Assembly (NCBI RefSeq): GCF_001955655.1
Contig: NZ_MSPW01000004.1
Coordinates: 310,001 to 374,000, forward strand
Reading direction: 5' to 3'
Source: Viridibacillus arenosi
GTDB taxonomy: Bacteria; Bacillota; Bacilli; Bacillales_A; Planococcaceae
Length of the DNA: 64,000 bases
The position numbers were made by a program, and so were the translations under genes. Below, piece after piece: positions 8,674 through 17,728 of the stretch. Numbering within the stretch: position 1 is the first letter of the stretch; each line of letters opens with the position of its first letter. The notes beneath the pieces are model-generated. The model worked only from the letters and a program-made list of their open reading frames with translations, searched no databases and was not told the DNA's origin.

Positions 8674-10836
8674 ATGAATTTCTTTGATAAAATGCAACAA
8701 CATACGGGTGTTTCTTTAAATGATGTACAAAAACAGGCAGTTCGATATTCTGATGGTCCATTGCTATTGTTAGCATCACCCGGTTCAGGAAAAACGACAA
8801 CTTTGAATATGAAAATTGGCTATCTATTATTAGTAAAGAAAATACCAGCACGTGCGATTTTAGCCATTACGTTTAGTAAAGCCTCCGCACAAGATATGGC
8901 ACAGCGCTTCGACCAATTCTTTGGCAAACTGACGCATGAAAAGGTTCATTTCTCTACTATTCATAGCTTTGCTTTTCAAGTAGTACGAGAATACTTTGCA
9001 AAGCAACGCATAAATTTTCAACTAGTGGAGGGGGGCAATGACGTCCCACTTCATAAAAAAATAATTCTTCGAAATATATTTACGGAGATAAAGGATACAA
9101 ATCCAACTGAAGATGAAATGGATGAGCTCCTTACTTATATCAGCTATGTAAAGAATCGTATGCTTTCAAGTAAGCAGCTAAGTACCGTAAAATCCTCCAT
9201 CTCAGGCATAGCCGATATGTATAAAGCGTATGAACAATTCAAAACTCAAAACCCGCAATATCCACTCTTAGATTTTGACGATATGCTCACGTACTGTTTA
9301 CGTATTTTACAAGACGATGAGCAAATTCGAACGAAATATCAGCGCCGTTTTGAATATATTTTAACGGATGAAAGTCAGGATAATTCCGTTATTCAGCATG
9401 AAATTATTACGATTTTAGCAAAACCACAAAATAATCTTTGCGTTGTCGCTGATGATGACCAATCTATTTTCATGTGGCGTGGATCGGATGTCCAAAAGTT
9501 ATTAGAATTTGAAAAGAATTATCCTCAAGCAAAGATTTTAACAATGACTCAAAACTATCGCTCCACACCAGAAATCGTGAAAATAGCAAATGACTTCATC
9601 AAAAGAAATCCAAAGCGTTATACGAAGGAAATGTTCACGGAAAATCCATCTGGTGAATCAATTGAAATCCACAATATGCAGCGCTATGAGTTACAACTGA
9701 ACTACATCATTCAAGAAATTGAGAAAAGTAGTAATCCGAAAGAAACGGCCATCTTATACCGTAATAATTCTTCGGCCATCCGATTAGTGGATAAGTTAAA
9801 TAAAGCAGGTTTGCCATTCTATATGAAAGACGTAGATTTGAAATTTTTCCGACATTGGATTGTAGAAGATATTATCAATTTCATGCGCCTTTCCTATAAT
9901 GATTCACGTGTAGACATTCTTGAGAAAGTCCATACGAAGATGAATGCATATATTACGAAAAAACAAATGATGTATTTAAAAAATAATAATGACAAAACTT
10001 CAGTTTTTGATCAGCTCCAAACGGTTCGACACGCAGATTATCAGGAGCAGGCATTGAATAAAACGAAGAAGTTAATTAAAAAGATAAATATACTAGATCC
10101 AGAAGAAGCGATTAAAATCATCCGTAAAAATCTAGGATATGAAAAATCGATTCGTAACACGGCTGAGCACCTTGGCTTCAATGAGGAAGGATTATTAGGT
10201 ATTCTAAATCAACTAGAGCATATTGCGGTAGGTATACCAAATCTTGAAGCATTCGCAAGACGCTTAAAAGAGTTAGAGGAAATTATGAAAACGTCTTGGT
10301 CAAACAAAGGGCGTGATGTAGTTACTTTATCTACTTTGCATAGTGCAAAGGGGCTTGAGTATGACAACGTGTATATGATTGATCTAGTTGATGGTATTAT
10401 TCCTTCAAAAGATGATTTAAAACAACAGGACGAAGATAATAGCGAACCAATAGAAGAAGCTGCCCGTCTCTTCTACGTTGGGATGACTCGTGCACGCAAG
10501 CATTTAGAATTGCTTACTTATCATTTAAAAGACGACGAACATGTAGAGGAGTCTCAGTTTTTAAAACAAGTACGGCGTTTAGTAAAAGGAAAAGAGTTAG
10601 TGAAAAAGGAGGTTGGTTATCTAAAAAGTAAACCTTCTAGAGATATTCCCGTAAATGCCATTACTAAAAAAGAAGATTTGCAATTGAATAGTTATGTAGA
10701 GCATCATGTTTTTGGTAAAGGAGAAATACGAGAGTTAAGTGGACAAGCTATTGGTGTTGAATTTGAATCTGTAGGTTATAAAAAATTTATGATCGATATA
10801 TGCTTGAAACAAGGGTTTCTTTGTAATATAGAATAA
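8674..10836 (+). CDS. UvrD/Rep-type superfamily 1 DNA helicase (YjcD-like)
   Basis: A 3'-5' DNA helicase of about 720 residues. Motifs in order: Q motif NDVQKQAV, Walker A SPGSGKTT, DExx box LTDESQD, motif III DDDQSIFMWRG, motif IV QNYRST, motif V STLHSAKGLEYDNV and motif VI FYVGMTRARKHL. The C-terminal tail (VEHHVFGKGEI) is the short SH3-like element also seen in PcrA. The size and tail resemble B. subtilis YjcD rather than PcrA, which normally sits with ligA in another locus. Start chosen at ATG 8674 because of the TATAAT upstream and an AAAGG site at 8656-8660; 8644 is possible. It is not in an operon. Confidence 0.85.
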   Translation: MNFFDKMQQHTGVSLNDVQKQAVRYSDGPLLLLASPGSGKTTTLNMKIGYLLLVKKIPARAILAITFSKASAQDMAQRFDQFFGKLTHEKVHFSTIHSFAFQVVREYFAKQRINFQLVEGGNDVPLHKKIILRNIFTEIKDTNPTEDEMDELLTYISYVKNRMLSSKQLSTVKSSISGIADMYKAYEQFKTQNPQYPLLDFDDMLTYCLRILQDDEQIRTKYQRRFEYILTDESQDNSVIQHEIITILAKPQNNLCVVADDDQSIFMWRGSDVQKLLEFEKNYPQAKILTMTQNYRSTPEIVKIANDFIKRNPKRYTKEMFTENPSGESIEIHNMQRYELQLNYIIQEIEKSSNPKETAILYRNNSSAIRLVDKLNKAGLPFYMKDVDLKFFRHWIVEDIINFMRLSYNDSRVDILEKVHTKMNAYITKKQMMYLKNNNDKTSVFDQLQTVRHADYQEQALNKTKKLIKKINILDPEEAIKIIRKNLGYEKSIRNTAEHLGFNEEGLLGILNQLEHIAVGIPNLEAFARRLKELEEIMKTSWSNKGRDVVTLSTLHSAKGLEYDNVYMIDLVDGIIPSKDDLKQQDEDNSEPIEEAARLFYVGMTRARKHLELLTYHLKDDEHVEESQFLKQVRRLVKGKELVKKEVGYLKSKPSRDIPVNAITKKEDLQLNSYVEHHVFGKGEIRELSGQAIGVEFESVGYKKFMIDICLKQGFLCNIE

Positions 10837-10994
10837 CAGGTATCTATTTGTGGCTTCCAAAATAGAAAATTTTATCAACTTATTTTTAAAATTAGTAATT
10901 GGTTTTAAAAATAAATTATCTAAAAATAAAGTGCTTTACGAATGCGGAAAAGATTGACTATCGGTTACTTAATATATAAAACGGTAGTTAAATA

Positions 10995-11038
10995 AATAAG
11001 CAGGACCGTCTTTTAAATAAGATGGTCCTGCTTTTATG
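10995..11038 (-). terminator. Terminator of the YjiH-type gene (bidirectional shape)
   Basis: AAGCAGGACC (10998-11007) pairs perfectly with GGTCCTGCTT (11024-11033), extended by GTCTT/AGAT pairing. It lies two bases past the stop codon region on the minus strand and may also stop the helicase transcript. Confidence 0.88.
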
Positions 11039-11039
11039 A

Positions 11040-12395
11040 TTAAAAAATTAAATGTCCGATACCAGCAATAATTGGTAGAGAAATCAAAGTACGTAATAAG
11101 AAAATAATCATTAACTCGAAAAAGTTAAGAGGAATCTTCGTACCAAGAATTAAGCCACCAACCTCTGACATGTAAATTAACTGTGAAACAGAAACACCTG
11201 CTATGACAAAGCGTGTTAAGTCTGACTCAATACCAGAACCAAGAATAGTAGGTAAAAACATATCTGCAAAACCAACAACCATAGTTTGTGCTGCTTCAGC
11301 AGCTTCAGGTAAACCTAGCACTGTTAAAATCGGTTCGAATGGCTTCCCTAAGAAAGTGAATATTCCAGTGAACTCGGCAAGTATTAACGCTACAGTACCA
11401 AATGCCATAACGATCGGTGCAACACCAAACCACATATCTAAAACGTTTTTAAAACCATCTACGAAAAATTTACTGAAATTACGATTACGTTCAGCTGTAT
11501 TTAATGCATTTTCTAAACCATGTGTAATCATATTATAACCTTCTGGCAATTTCTCGCGCTCAAGGTCAAGTGGTTTTCCATTGATATACGTGTTCTTTTT
11601 CTTAGAAAGGGGGTATATACGTGGCATGATTAATGCTAATACTAAACCACAAAGAACAACCGCACCGTAAAATGGAATGAAGTATTCACCTAAATGTACG
11701 GTATCAATTACAACTATACAAAATGTGATTGATACAATTGAAAATGAAGTCGCGATAATCGCTGATTCCTTTTGTGTATAGTTGCCTTCTTCATATTGAC
11801 GACTAGTTAAAAGGACACCAATTGTACCATCGCCTATCCAAGAAGCTAATGCATCAATAGAAGAACGTCCAGGAATTTTGAATAATGGTCGCATAATTTT
11901 AACCATCATTGTACCGAAGAATTCAAGTAAACCGAATTCAGTTAAAAATGGAAGCAGTAGGCCTGCGAATAAGAAAATCGTGAATAGGAAAGTCACAAGA
12001 CCACCGTCTGGATCCATTAACAGTCCACCTGTGTTTTCATTACGGATTGCGCTCGGACCGAAATCTTGTACAACCATTAATGCAAAGACAAAACCAAGTA
12101 CACGTGCGATTGTCCAAAACCAATTTACACGGAATATTCCATCAAACATTGTAGGTTTCTCAGGATTCTTTTGCGGAATAAAGTGATATGCAACTGAGCC
12201 TAATGCTGCGATGAAAAATACGATAACTGTGAACCAGGAAATGAATGAAACTAAAGATCCAGCAAGTAAATTGGCCAAAATCGCAATAGGAACCTTCCAG
12301 CCGTCAGCTGTCTTAAGTGGCGTCATAAATAAGAATACGCCAATCAGTGACGGGATTATAAATAATAGCCAAGTAGATATAGGGAATTTTTTCAT
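11040..12395 (-). CDS. YjiH-family membrane protein with nucleoside-recognition (Gate) domain
   Basis: A 451-residue integral membrane protein with roughly ten to eleven spans. Conserved stretches include FLTEFGLLEFFG, GRSSIDALASWIGDGTIGVLL (residues about 175-195) and MVVGFADMFLPTILGSGIES (about 375), as in the YjiH family, whose Gate domain is related to nucleoside transporters and the SpoIIIA/SpmA group. The transported compound is unknown. It is a single minus-strand gene with its own terminator; a CGAGGT site precedes the ATG. No neighbour hints at the substrate. Confidence 0.8.
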   Translation of the reverse strand: MKKFPISTWLLFIIPSLIGVFLFMTPLKTADGWKVPIAILANLLAGSLVSFISWFTVIVFFIAALGSVAYHFIPQKNPEKPTMFDGIFRVNWFWTIARVLGFVFALMVVQDFGPSAIRNENTGGLLMDPDGGLVTFLFTIFLFAGLLLPFLTEFGLLEFFGTMMVKIMRPLFKIPGRSSIDALASWIGDGTIGVLLTSRQYEEGNYTQKESAIIATSFSIVSITFCIVVIDTVHLGEYFIPFYGAVVLCGLVLALIMPRIYPLSKKKNTYINGKPLDLEREKLPEGYNMITHGLENALNTAERNRNFSKFFVDGFKNVLDMWFGVAPIVMAFGTVALILAEFTGIFTFLGKPFEPILTVLGLPEAAEAAQTMVVGFADMFLPTILGSGIESDLTRFVIAGVSVSQLIYMSEVGGLILGTKIPLNFFELMIIFLLRTLISLPIIAGIGHLIF

Positions 12396-12527
12396 TTTAT
12401 ATTAAATACCTCGTTTTATAGTTGAATATTTATTCATCATAAAGAGTTTACATTCAGATGTAAATAGTTTAGGTAAAAGACGTACTTTTCAGACAATAAC
12501 AAATGTGAATCCTTTTATTTACTTATG

Positions 12528-12570
12528 AAAAATAAAAAAGCCCCTGTCCATTTTTTGCCGGACAGGGGTG
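12528..12570 (-). terminator. Terminator of bshB2
   Basis: CCCCTGTCC (12541-12549) pairs with GGACAGGGG (12560-12568); the minus strand then reads into a T-rich run. Confidence 0.9.
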
Positions 12571-12581
12571 GAGTTATTCGT

Positions 12582-13277
12582 TTAAAATTGATCTTCAAAA
12601 TCTTCATGCCAGCGATAGCTGAAGAAACGTTCATAAGTTAACCAGTTCTCAGCTTCTGGTTCACCTGCTTCTAGACGCTTTTCATTTTCTTCAAGCATCC
12701 AAGCAGTTTGAGAAATATGAGCGCGCATTGAGCCAAGTTTTTGCTCGCGTACGTCACGAATATTATTGACAATATCCGGTTCTCCAAGACCTTCGCCGGT
12801 ATTATTTGCAAATGCTACAGCATGTAACTTCGGACGTTGTTCAACAGGCATACGACGTACAGCTCGCACAACAGCACGAGCAGTTGCTTCATGATCAGGG
12901 TGAACAGCGTAATTTGGATAGAATGTGATAATTAATGATGGATTCAATTCATCGATTAAACCAGTCATCATTTGTACCATTTTTTCATCATCTTCAAATT
13001 CTACTGTTTTATCACGTAAGCCCATCATACGTAAATCTGTAACGCCCATTGCTTCGCATGAAGCGATTAATTCTTTTTTACGGACTAAAGGTAAAGTCTC
13101 ACGTGTCGCGAATGGGGGATTTCCAAGATTACGTCCCATTTCGCCAAGTGTTAAACATGCATATGTGACAGGGGTACCTTGATTGACATAAGTTGAGATG
13201 GTGCCAGAAACACCAAATGCTTCATCATCAGGATGGGGGAATACGACAAGTACGTGTCGCTCAGGTTGTAGTGTCAT
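12582..13277 (-). CDS. bshB2: Bacillithiol biosynthesis deacetylase BshB2
   Basis: A 231-residue zinc hydrolase of the LmbE/PIG-L family that removes the acetyl group from GlcNAc-malate in bacillithiol synthesis (BshB1 is the other isozyme). The zinc motif PHPDDEAFG is at residues 15-23 and the second metal/catalytic site is VHPDHEATA near residue 125. Its closest known homologue is B. subtilis YojG. The yojF homologue lies 16 bases upstream on the same strand, the same pairing as in B. subtilis, and the two share one promoter. The start has a GGAGA site. Confidence 0.93.
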   Translation of the reverse strand: MTLQPERHVLVVFPHPDDEAFGVSGTISTYVNQGTPVTYACLTLGEMGRNLGNPPFATRETLPLVRKKELIASCEAMGVTDLRMMGLRDKTVEFEDDEKMVQMMTGLIDELNPSLIITFYPNYAVHPDHEATARAVVRAVRRMPVEQRPKLHAVAFANNTGEGLGEPDIVNNIRDVREQKLGSMRAHISQTAWMLEENEKRLEAGEPEAENWLTYERFFSYRWHEDFEDQF

Positions 13278-13293
13278 CTGAATCTCTCCTTAA

Positions 13294-13644
13294 TTAATAA
13301 GTAAATGGTGTTTCGCTAATTTCAAGTGCTACTGCTAATTTACCGTCATAGTCATGTCCAGCCATTAACAGACGATTTTGTTCATCTATTTCAAAGTGAG
13401 TAATACCTTGAGCATAAACCCAGCCATGAGCCATTTTCAAACCAACACGGTGAGGAACATCTGCTGTAACTTTACCCAATTCATATTGAAGTTTAACGTT
13501 ACGGATAAATGCACCAGCGTTGAATACTTTTTCATTGAAATGAGAGGCATAAGCCCCGTTGGTTGTCTCTAAATGTATATAAACATCTTTATTCGCAAAG
13601 GAATTAAGAAGTTGTTGAAGCTTTTCTATTTGTACTATTTCCAT
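13294..13644 (-). CDS. yojF: YojF family protein (DUF1806)
   Basis: A 116-residue soluble protein of unknown biochemical role, first gene of the yojF-bshB2 operon. It is mostly beta-strand by pattern and contains no recognisable catalytic motif. The stretch HLETTNGAYASH is the most family-like part. The fixed pairing with bshB2 across Bacillales suggests an accessory role in bacillithiol metabolism; that is inference from neighbourhood. Its start has an AAGGAGA site on the minus strand. Confidence 0.85.
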   Translation of the reverse strand: MEIVQIEKLQQLLNSFANKDVYIHLETTNGAYASHFNEKVFNAGAFIRNVKLQYELGKVTADVPHRVGLKMAHGWVYAQGITHFEIDEQNRLLMAGHDYDGKLAVALEISETPFTY

Positions 13645-13996
13645 TTAAATTCTCCTTCCAACAGCTAGCAATCTATTCTCTAGTATAGAGAAAAATTCCT
13701 ACGAATGCGATTCGAAAGCTCAAAAATTATATTTTCTTTATATGCTTTGTAAGAATTAAGCTGAAAGTTGTATCTATAGAAGTAGGGTAAGGAAAAATTG
13801 TTTCTTTATCTAAAAGTGTATGGTTTATTATTATGTTCTTTTAAATAAGGACAACCTGTTTATATAAAAAGTACTGCTTTTTTTGCATAAAGAACTGTTG
13901 TCCCATCATAAATTCTTAGACATCGTTTAAATCTGAAAAGATATACATAAAAAACCTCCGCAATTAATGAAATTGCGAAGGATCTATTATTCGATA
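13645..13996. promoter_or_regulatory. Intergenic region between yojF and pdxK
   Basis: No gene is seen in these 352 bases. On the minus strand, a TATACT -10-like box about 30-35 bases before yojF lies next to the palindrome CTCTATACTAGAG. A second palindrome, CGAATGCGATTCG (13702-13714), falls near the expected -35 region and could be an operator. The terminator of pdxK occupies the right end. Confidence 0.4.
13944..13983 (-). terminator. Terminator of pdxK
   Basis: On the minus strand CCTTCGCAATT pairs with AATTGCGGAGG (one wobble pair), followed by TTTTTT. Confidence 0.88.
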
Positions 13997-14830
13997 TTAA
14001 ACTTCAGTAGTAGTGATTTTCGGAGTACCGTAAACACCTTTTGCACCATGCATAACAGGGCCAACGAATTGATTTAATTTCCAGCCATGTTCAATTGCAG
14101 CAGCAACGAAAGCTTTTGATTCGAAAACAGCTTCTTTTACAGATAAACCGTTTGCTAGGTTAGCTGTAATAGCAGCAGCAAAAGTACAACCAGCACCATG
14201 GTTATAAGTAGTATCTACTTTATCGGCTTCAAGAAGGATGAATTTTTCACCATCTGAGAATAGGTCGATAGCTTTTTCATGTTGCAACGCTTTACCGCCT
14301 TTGATGATAACGTTTTTAGCACCAAGTTCATGGATTTTTTGTGCTGCGACTTTCATTTCTTCAATTGTTTTTGGTGTACCTGTTCCAGCCAATTGTCCAG
14401 CTTCAAAAAGATTTGGTGTTGTAACAAGTGCTTGTGGAATAAGGTATTTAATCATAGCTTCAACGTTTCCTGGATTTAAAACCTCATCTTCACCTTTACA
14501 TACCATTACTGGATCAATAACAACGTTTGATGTGCCAGAGTTTGCAATTGCTTCACCAGCTACTTGAATAGCTTCTTCAGTAGAAATCATCCCTGTTTTT
14601 ACTGCATCAACGCCTGTAGAAAGAGTTGTTTTTAGCTGAGCCTTAAGAACATCGATTGGTAATGTATATACACCATGAGACCAGTTATTGTCTGGATCCA
14701 TTGTAGCAACAACAGTCACTGCACACATACCGTATGTGCCATGCTCTTGGAAAGTTTTTAAATCAGCTTGTAAACCTGCACCACCAGAAGCATCGGTGCC
14801 GGCAATTGTTAGTGTTTTTTTTAGTGACAT
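13997..14830 (-). CDS. pdxK: Pyridoxine/pyridoxal/pyridoxamine kinase
   Basis: A 277-residue ribokinase-fold enzyme phosphorylating vitamin B6 vitamers. The N-terminal AGTDASGGAGLQADLK is shared with HMP-P kinase ThiD. The active-site segment NHGAGCTFAAAI has a cysteine where ThiD has the usual GxGDT/S-type motif, and TMDPDNNWSHG matches the B. subtilis-type PdxK, so B6 rather than thiamin is the preferred reading. It is a single gene with its own terminator; the ATG follows an AAGGAGT site. Confidence 0.88.
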   Translation of the reverse strand: MSLKKTLTIAGTDASGGAGLQADLKTFQEHGTYGMCAVTVVATMDPDNNWSHGVYTLPIDVLKAQLKTTLSTGVDAVKTGMISTEEAIQVAGEAIANSGTSNVVIDPVMVCKGEDEVLNPGNVEAMIKYLIPQALVTTPNLFEAGQLAGTGTPKTIEEMKVAAQKIHELGAKNVIIKGGKALQHEKAIDLFSDGEKFILLEADKVDTTYNHGAGCTFAAAITANLANGLSVKEAVFESKAFVAAAIEHGWKLNQFVGPVMHGAKGVYGTPKITTTEV

Positions 14831-14975
14831 AGAAAAAGACTCCTTTTATGAAAAAACTTATTTTATTAAACTTTCCGAATATAAAAAATGTAATTGAATA
14901 GTCCTATTATAACGAATTAACTGGCTAGAATGAAATGGTCAAAAACCAACTTTTTAATAAGGTCAGTTTGGATTT

Positions 14976-15239
14976 CTATTTAGGTAACCGATCTGCATTT
15001 ATAATTCTTCGTATAATAATAATCCCACCTAAACAAAGTAAACCTACAATGGTAGCTGCTATGTAATGACCCTTTTGTATAAATCCAATTAATAAAAATA
15101 TAAAAAGTAAAATAATAATAGCAAAGAATATATAAAAACAACCCATGCCAAACGATTTTGCCTGCTCCGGCACGTGCTGGCCACTTTCAGCTACATTCGT
15201 AATTCTTTTCACCTTTTCTCGCCATTGTAAATCAGCCAT
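14976..15239 (-). CDS. Small two-span membrane protein of unknown function
   Basis: An 87-residue protein I do not recognise. It has a basic, soluble N terminus (about residues 1-30), then two membrane spans (about 32-53 and 58-76) and a short basic tail RRIINADRLPK. A good AAAGGAGT ribosome site six to eight bases before the ATG supports real translation. It stands alone between pdxK and the DUF4230 gene. Confidence 0.65.
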   Translation of the reverse strand: MADLQWREKVKRITNVAESGQHVPEQAKSFGMGCFYIFFAIIILLFIFLLIGFIQKGHYIAATIVGLLCLGGIIIIRRIINADRLPK

Positions 15240-15429
15240 TCCACCAACTCCTTTCCATTATATTACTCTAAAACGGTTTTAAATAATATTTCCGTTAATC
15301 ACCAAATTCAATCGACTGTATTAATAGCGCAGAAACTTTTATAATAGGAGTGAACATAGTAGAATAATGTCGAATTGAATATCAGGAATAGTAAATTCCT
15401 TTTTAGATTAATAGAAGAGAGGGATTAAG

Positions 15430-16191
15430 GTGACTTCAAATAAGAAAATACGAGAGCTTGAGAAGATGTTAAAAGAGTTAAAGTCAGAAGAACAATCTGC
15501 CACAATTCTTGATTCTTCAGAGTCTCTTTACTATAGGAAAGATAGAAAAAAGGGTTTTATTCGGAAATTTTTTATACCTAAGTTCTTTATGCAATGGTAT
15601 GTATGGGCAACTATAATTGTCCTAGCGCTATTAATTATCATTCCGATTGCAACTATGAACATTATTAAAGGAAGTACATTCACAGAAAATAAAGGTTCAA
15701 TCATGGAACGAATTCAAAATTTAAATGAACTAACAACAGCAGAGGCATATACAAAGATTATGATTGAACGTTCTGACAATAAACTTTTCGGTAAAGAGAT
15801 TGGCTTAAACTTACCTGGAACTAAAAGAGAATTATTAGTTGTTATACCTGGTGGCGTTAAAGCAGGTGTAGACTTTTCAAAGATTACCGAAAAAGATATT
15901 GAATTAAATGAAGAGAAGAAAATAGCTACGATTACATTGCCAAGTGCAAAAATACTAGGGGAGCCTCAAATAGACTTTGATCATGTTCAAGTCTTTTCAA
16001 GTGAAGGCCTGTTCCGAGAAAAAGCAGATATTAGCGAAGCATATGAACTTGCTAAAGAAGCAAAGAAACTAATGATTGAAGAAGCAACCACTCAAGGGGT
16101 TATTGATACAGCAAAAAGTAATGCGCAAAGTTCTGTCGCTGATATGTTTGCACTTGTCGGATATGATGTGACAGTGGAATTTAAGGAGTAG
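15430..16191 (+). CDS. DUF4230 domain membrane-anchored protein
   Basis: A 253-residue protein starting at GTG behind GAGAGGGA. A short cytoplasmic, basic N terminus is followed by one span (about residues 55-77). The rest is the extracellular DUF4230 domain, with the typical strand pattern GVDFSKI, KIATITLPSAKI and DHVQVFSSEGLF. The function is unknown. Its last codons contain the AAGGAG ribosome site of ung, so ung is coupled to it. That linkage does not by itself indicate a repair role. Confidence 0.82.
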   Translation: MTSNKKIRELEKMLKELKSEEQSATILDSSESLYYRKDRKKGFIRKFFIPKFFMQWYVWATIIVLALLIIIPIATMNIIKGSTFTENKGSIMERIQNLNELTTAEAYTKIMIERSDNKLFGKEIGLNLPGTKRELLVVIPGGVKAGVDFSKITEKDIELNEEKKIATITLPSAKILGEPQIDFDHVQVFSSEGLFREKADISEAYELAKEAKKLMIEEATTQGVIDTAKSNAQSSVADMFALVGYDVTVEFKE

Positions 16192-16196
16192 AAAAG

Positions 16197-16874
16197 ATGA
16201 CAAAGCAAATTTTAGACAACGATTGGCAGCGAGTACTCAGTACAGAATTTAATCAGCCTTATTTTTTACAGCTTCAGGATTTTTTAGAAAATGAATATGC
16301 GACACGAACGAATTACCCTCCCAAAGCGGAGATATGGAACGCTTTTCGTTATACACCATACAATGATGTGAAAGTTGTCATATTAGGGCAAGATCCTTAT
16401 CACGGAGCAGGGCAAGCACATGGATTGAGCTTTTCAGTGAAACGAGGTGTGAAGCATCCACCAAGTTTAAAAAATATGCTAAAGGAAATGGAGTCGGATT
16501 TAGGCTTTCCGATTCCATTAGACGGGACATTAACTAAATGGGCAGAGCAAGGCGTGCTTATGTTAAACACCGTTTTAACGGTGCGTGAAGGACAAGCTCA
16601 TTCACATAAAAAGCAAGGCTGGGAGCAGTTTACAGACACAGTTATTCAAAAACTATCAGACCGTGAACAACCTATTATATTCGTCCTTTGGGGTAAACCA
16701 GCACAACAAAAAAAACGACTGATTGATACAAGCCGCCATGCTATTATCGAAGCACCTCATCCAAGTCCGCTTAGTTCATATCGAGGATTTTTCGGTAGTA
16801 AACCGTATTCCAAAATCAATGCACAGCTCCGAGAGTGGGGAGTATCACCAATAGATTTTGATTTAACGAAATAA
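16197..16874 (+). CDS. ung: Uracil-DNA glycosylase, family 1
   Basis: A 225-residue enzyme that excises uracil from DNA to start base-excision repair. The water-activating loop GQDPYHG (aspartate and tyrosine) is near residue 66, the serine-rich KHPPSLKNM loop near 90 and the HPSPLS uracil-intercalation loop near 188; the length is standard. The ribosome site lies inside the end of the preceding DUF4230 gene, five bases from its stop. A terminator follows at once. Confidence 0.97.
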   Translation: MTKQILDNDWQRVLSTEFNQPYFLQLQDFLENEYATRTNYPPKAEIWNAFRYTPYNDVKVVILGQDPYHGAGQAHGLSFSVKRGVKHPPSLKNMLKEMESDLGFPIPLDGTLTKWAEQGVLMLNTVLTVREGQAHSHKKQGWEQFTDTVIQKLSDREQPIIFVLWGKPAQQKKRLIDTSRHAIIEAPHPSPLSSYRGFFGSKPYSKINAQLREWGVSPIDFDLTK

Positions 16875-16879
16875 CCATA

Positions 16880-16920
16880 TGAAAAACCGTTCTTTTTGTG
16901 GAGAACGGTTTTTATTTTTG
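16880..16920 (+). terminator. Terminator of ung
   Basis: AAACCGTTCT (16884-16893) pairs with AGAACGGTTT, followed by a T-rich tract. Confidence 0.9.
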
Positions 16921-17015
16921 AGTATAGGGTTTGAGAAATGCAGGTGAATTACTAGTACTAGAGTTGATATAAAAAGTGGAGAATTAAGGTTTTGAAGACG
17001 TGAATATTCAGCTAA

Positions 17016-17120
17016 ATAACAAAGGTGCTAGTTAGCGCAACAAACAGCAGAGTCAGTGCAACAAAGGTCGGAGTTACTGCAACAAACAACTAACTTAGAG
17101 CAACAATCACCCTCACTAAC
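17016..17120. repeat. Tandem array of about five 21-bp units (GCAACAA core)
   Basis: The heptamer GCAACAA occurs at 17037, 17058, 17079 and 17100, each exactly 21 bases apart, and a variant (ATAACAA) at 17016 keeps the register. The rest of each unit is loosely conserved (GAGTTAGT-like). The surrounding gap between the ung terminator and the next gene holds no reading frame. This is too short and too variable for a CRISPR array. Confidence 0.75.
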
Positions 17121-17225
17121 TGTCTTCCTACTTTTAATGAACGTCTTCAGCATTAAAGTCAAAAACACGTCACTTTATGGTTTGATATAATCATGGTAAA
17201 GTGAAGTATGAAGAGGGGGAGCGTC

Positions 17226-17399
17226 ATGCAAGAGAGTTGTTTTAAATGTAGGCATTTCTATGTGACTTGGGATCAAAGAAGTCCTAGAGGTTGTCGAGCA
17301 TACCAATTCAAAAGTAAGGAGCTACCTTCTGTAATTGTAAAAAGGTCCTCGGGTCTTGAGTGTTTGAAATTTGAGCTGAAGCAGGGAGGGAACATCTAA
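17226..17399 (+). CDS. Small cysteine-rich protein of unknown function
   Basis: A 57-residue protein with the pattern CxxCRHFYVTWD, then PRGCRAY and SGLECLKF: four cysteines able to form a zinc site. ATG 17226 is chosen because GAGGGGGAG sits five bases before it; the in-frame ATG at 17208 has no ribosome site. The stop overlaps the next start as TAATG. I have seen this type of product labelled uracil-DNA glycosylase, but it has none of the Ung motifs; its link to ung is only neighbourhood. It may be a small nucleic-acid-binding or regulatory protein, which is a guess. Confidence 0.75.
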   Translation: MQESCFKCRHFYVTWDQRSPRGCRAYQFKSKELPSVIVKRSSGLECLKFELKQGGNI

Positions 17400-17707
17400 T
17401 GATTTCTCATGAATTAATTGTTACTGAAATTGACAAACATTTATTGCAGGCAAAGCATGCTCAAAATGAGCAGGAAATTCGTGAAGCGCTTTCTGCGGTT
17501 CGAGCGTTATGCGATGTAGTGCTAGCTAAATCTTCAGAAACTATAGCAAGACCATCAAGACCACTTGACATGCAAACTAGCCAAGTAATTCAATCACAGA
17601 ATATACAACCATCACAACAGATGATGCAGACCCAGATACCGGCTTCCATTACTACAAACAAGCTTCATGAAGAGGATGCAAATGGTGACTCGATTTTTGA
17701 TTTTTAG
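17399..17707 (+). CDS. ywdI: YwdI family protein (DUF5327)
   Basis: A 102-residue protein. The N-terminal half is helical (ISHELIVTEIDKHLLQAK, then REALSAVRALCDVVL), as in B. subtilis YwdI. The second half is a low-complexity, Gln/Ser/Thr-rich linker ending in an acidic DGDSIFDF-like tail. No function is known. It overlaps the Cys-rich gene by one base and is followed 21 bases later by ywdK, the same order as the ung-ywdI-ywdJ-ywdK run of B. subtilis. Confidence 0.8.
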   Translation: MISHELIVTEIDKHLLQAKHAQNEQEIREALSAVRALCDVVLAKSSETIARPSRPLDMQTSQVIQSQNIQPSQQMMQTQIPASITTNKLHEEDANGDSIFDF

Positions 17708-17728
17708 AAAAGGAAGTGTCAAAAGAAA

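Noticed and set aside
17016-17120. CRISPR-like array
   Set aside because: Units are 21 bases in total with only a 7-base fixed core; there are no spacers of regular length and no cas genes.
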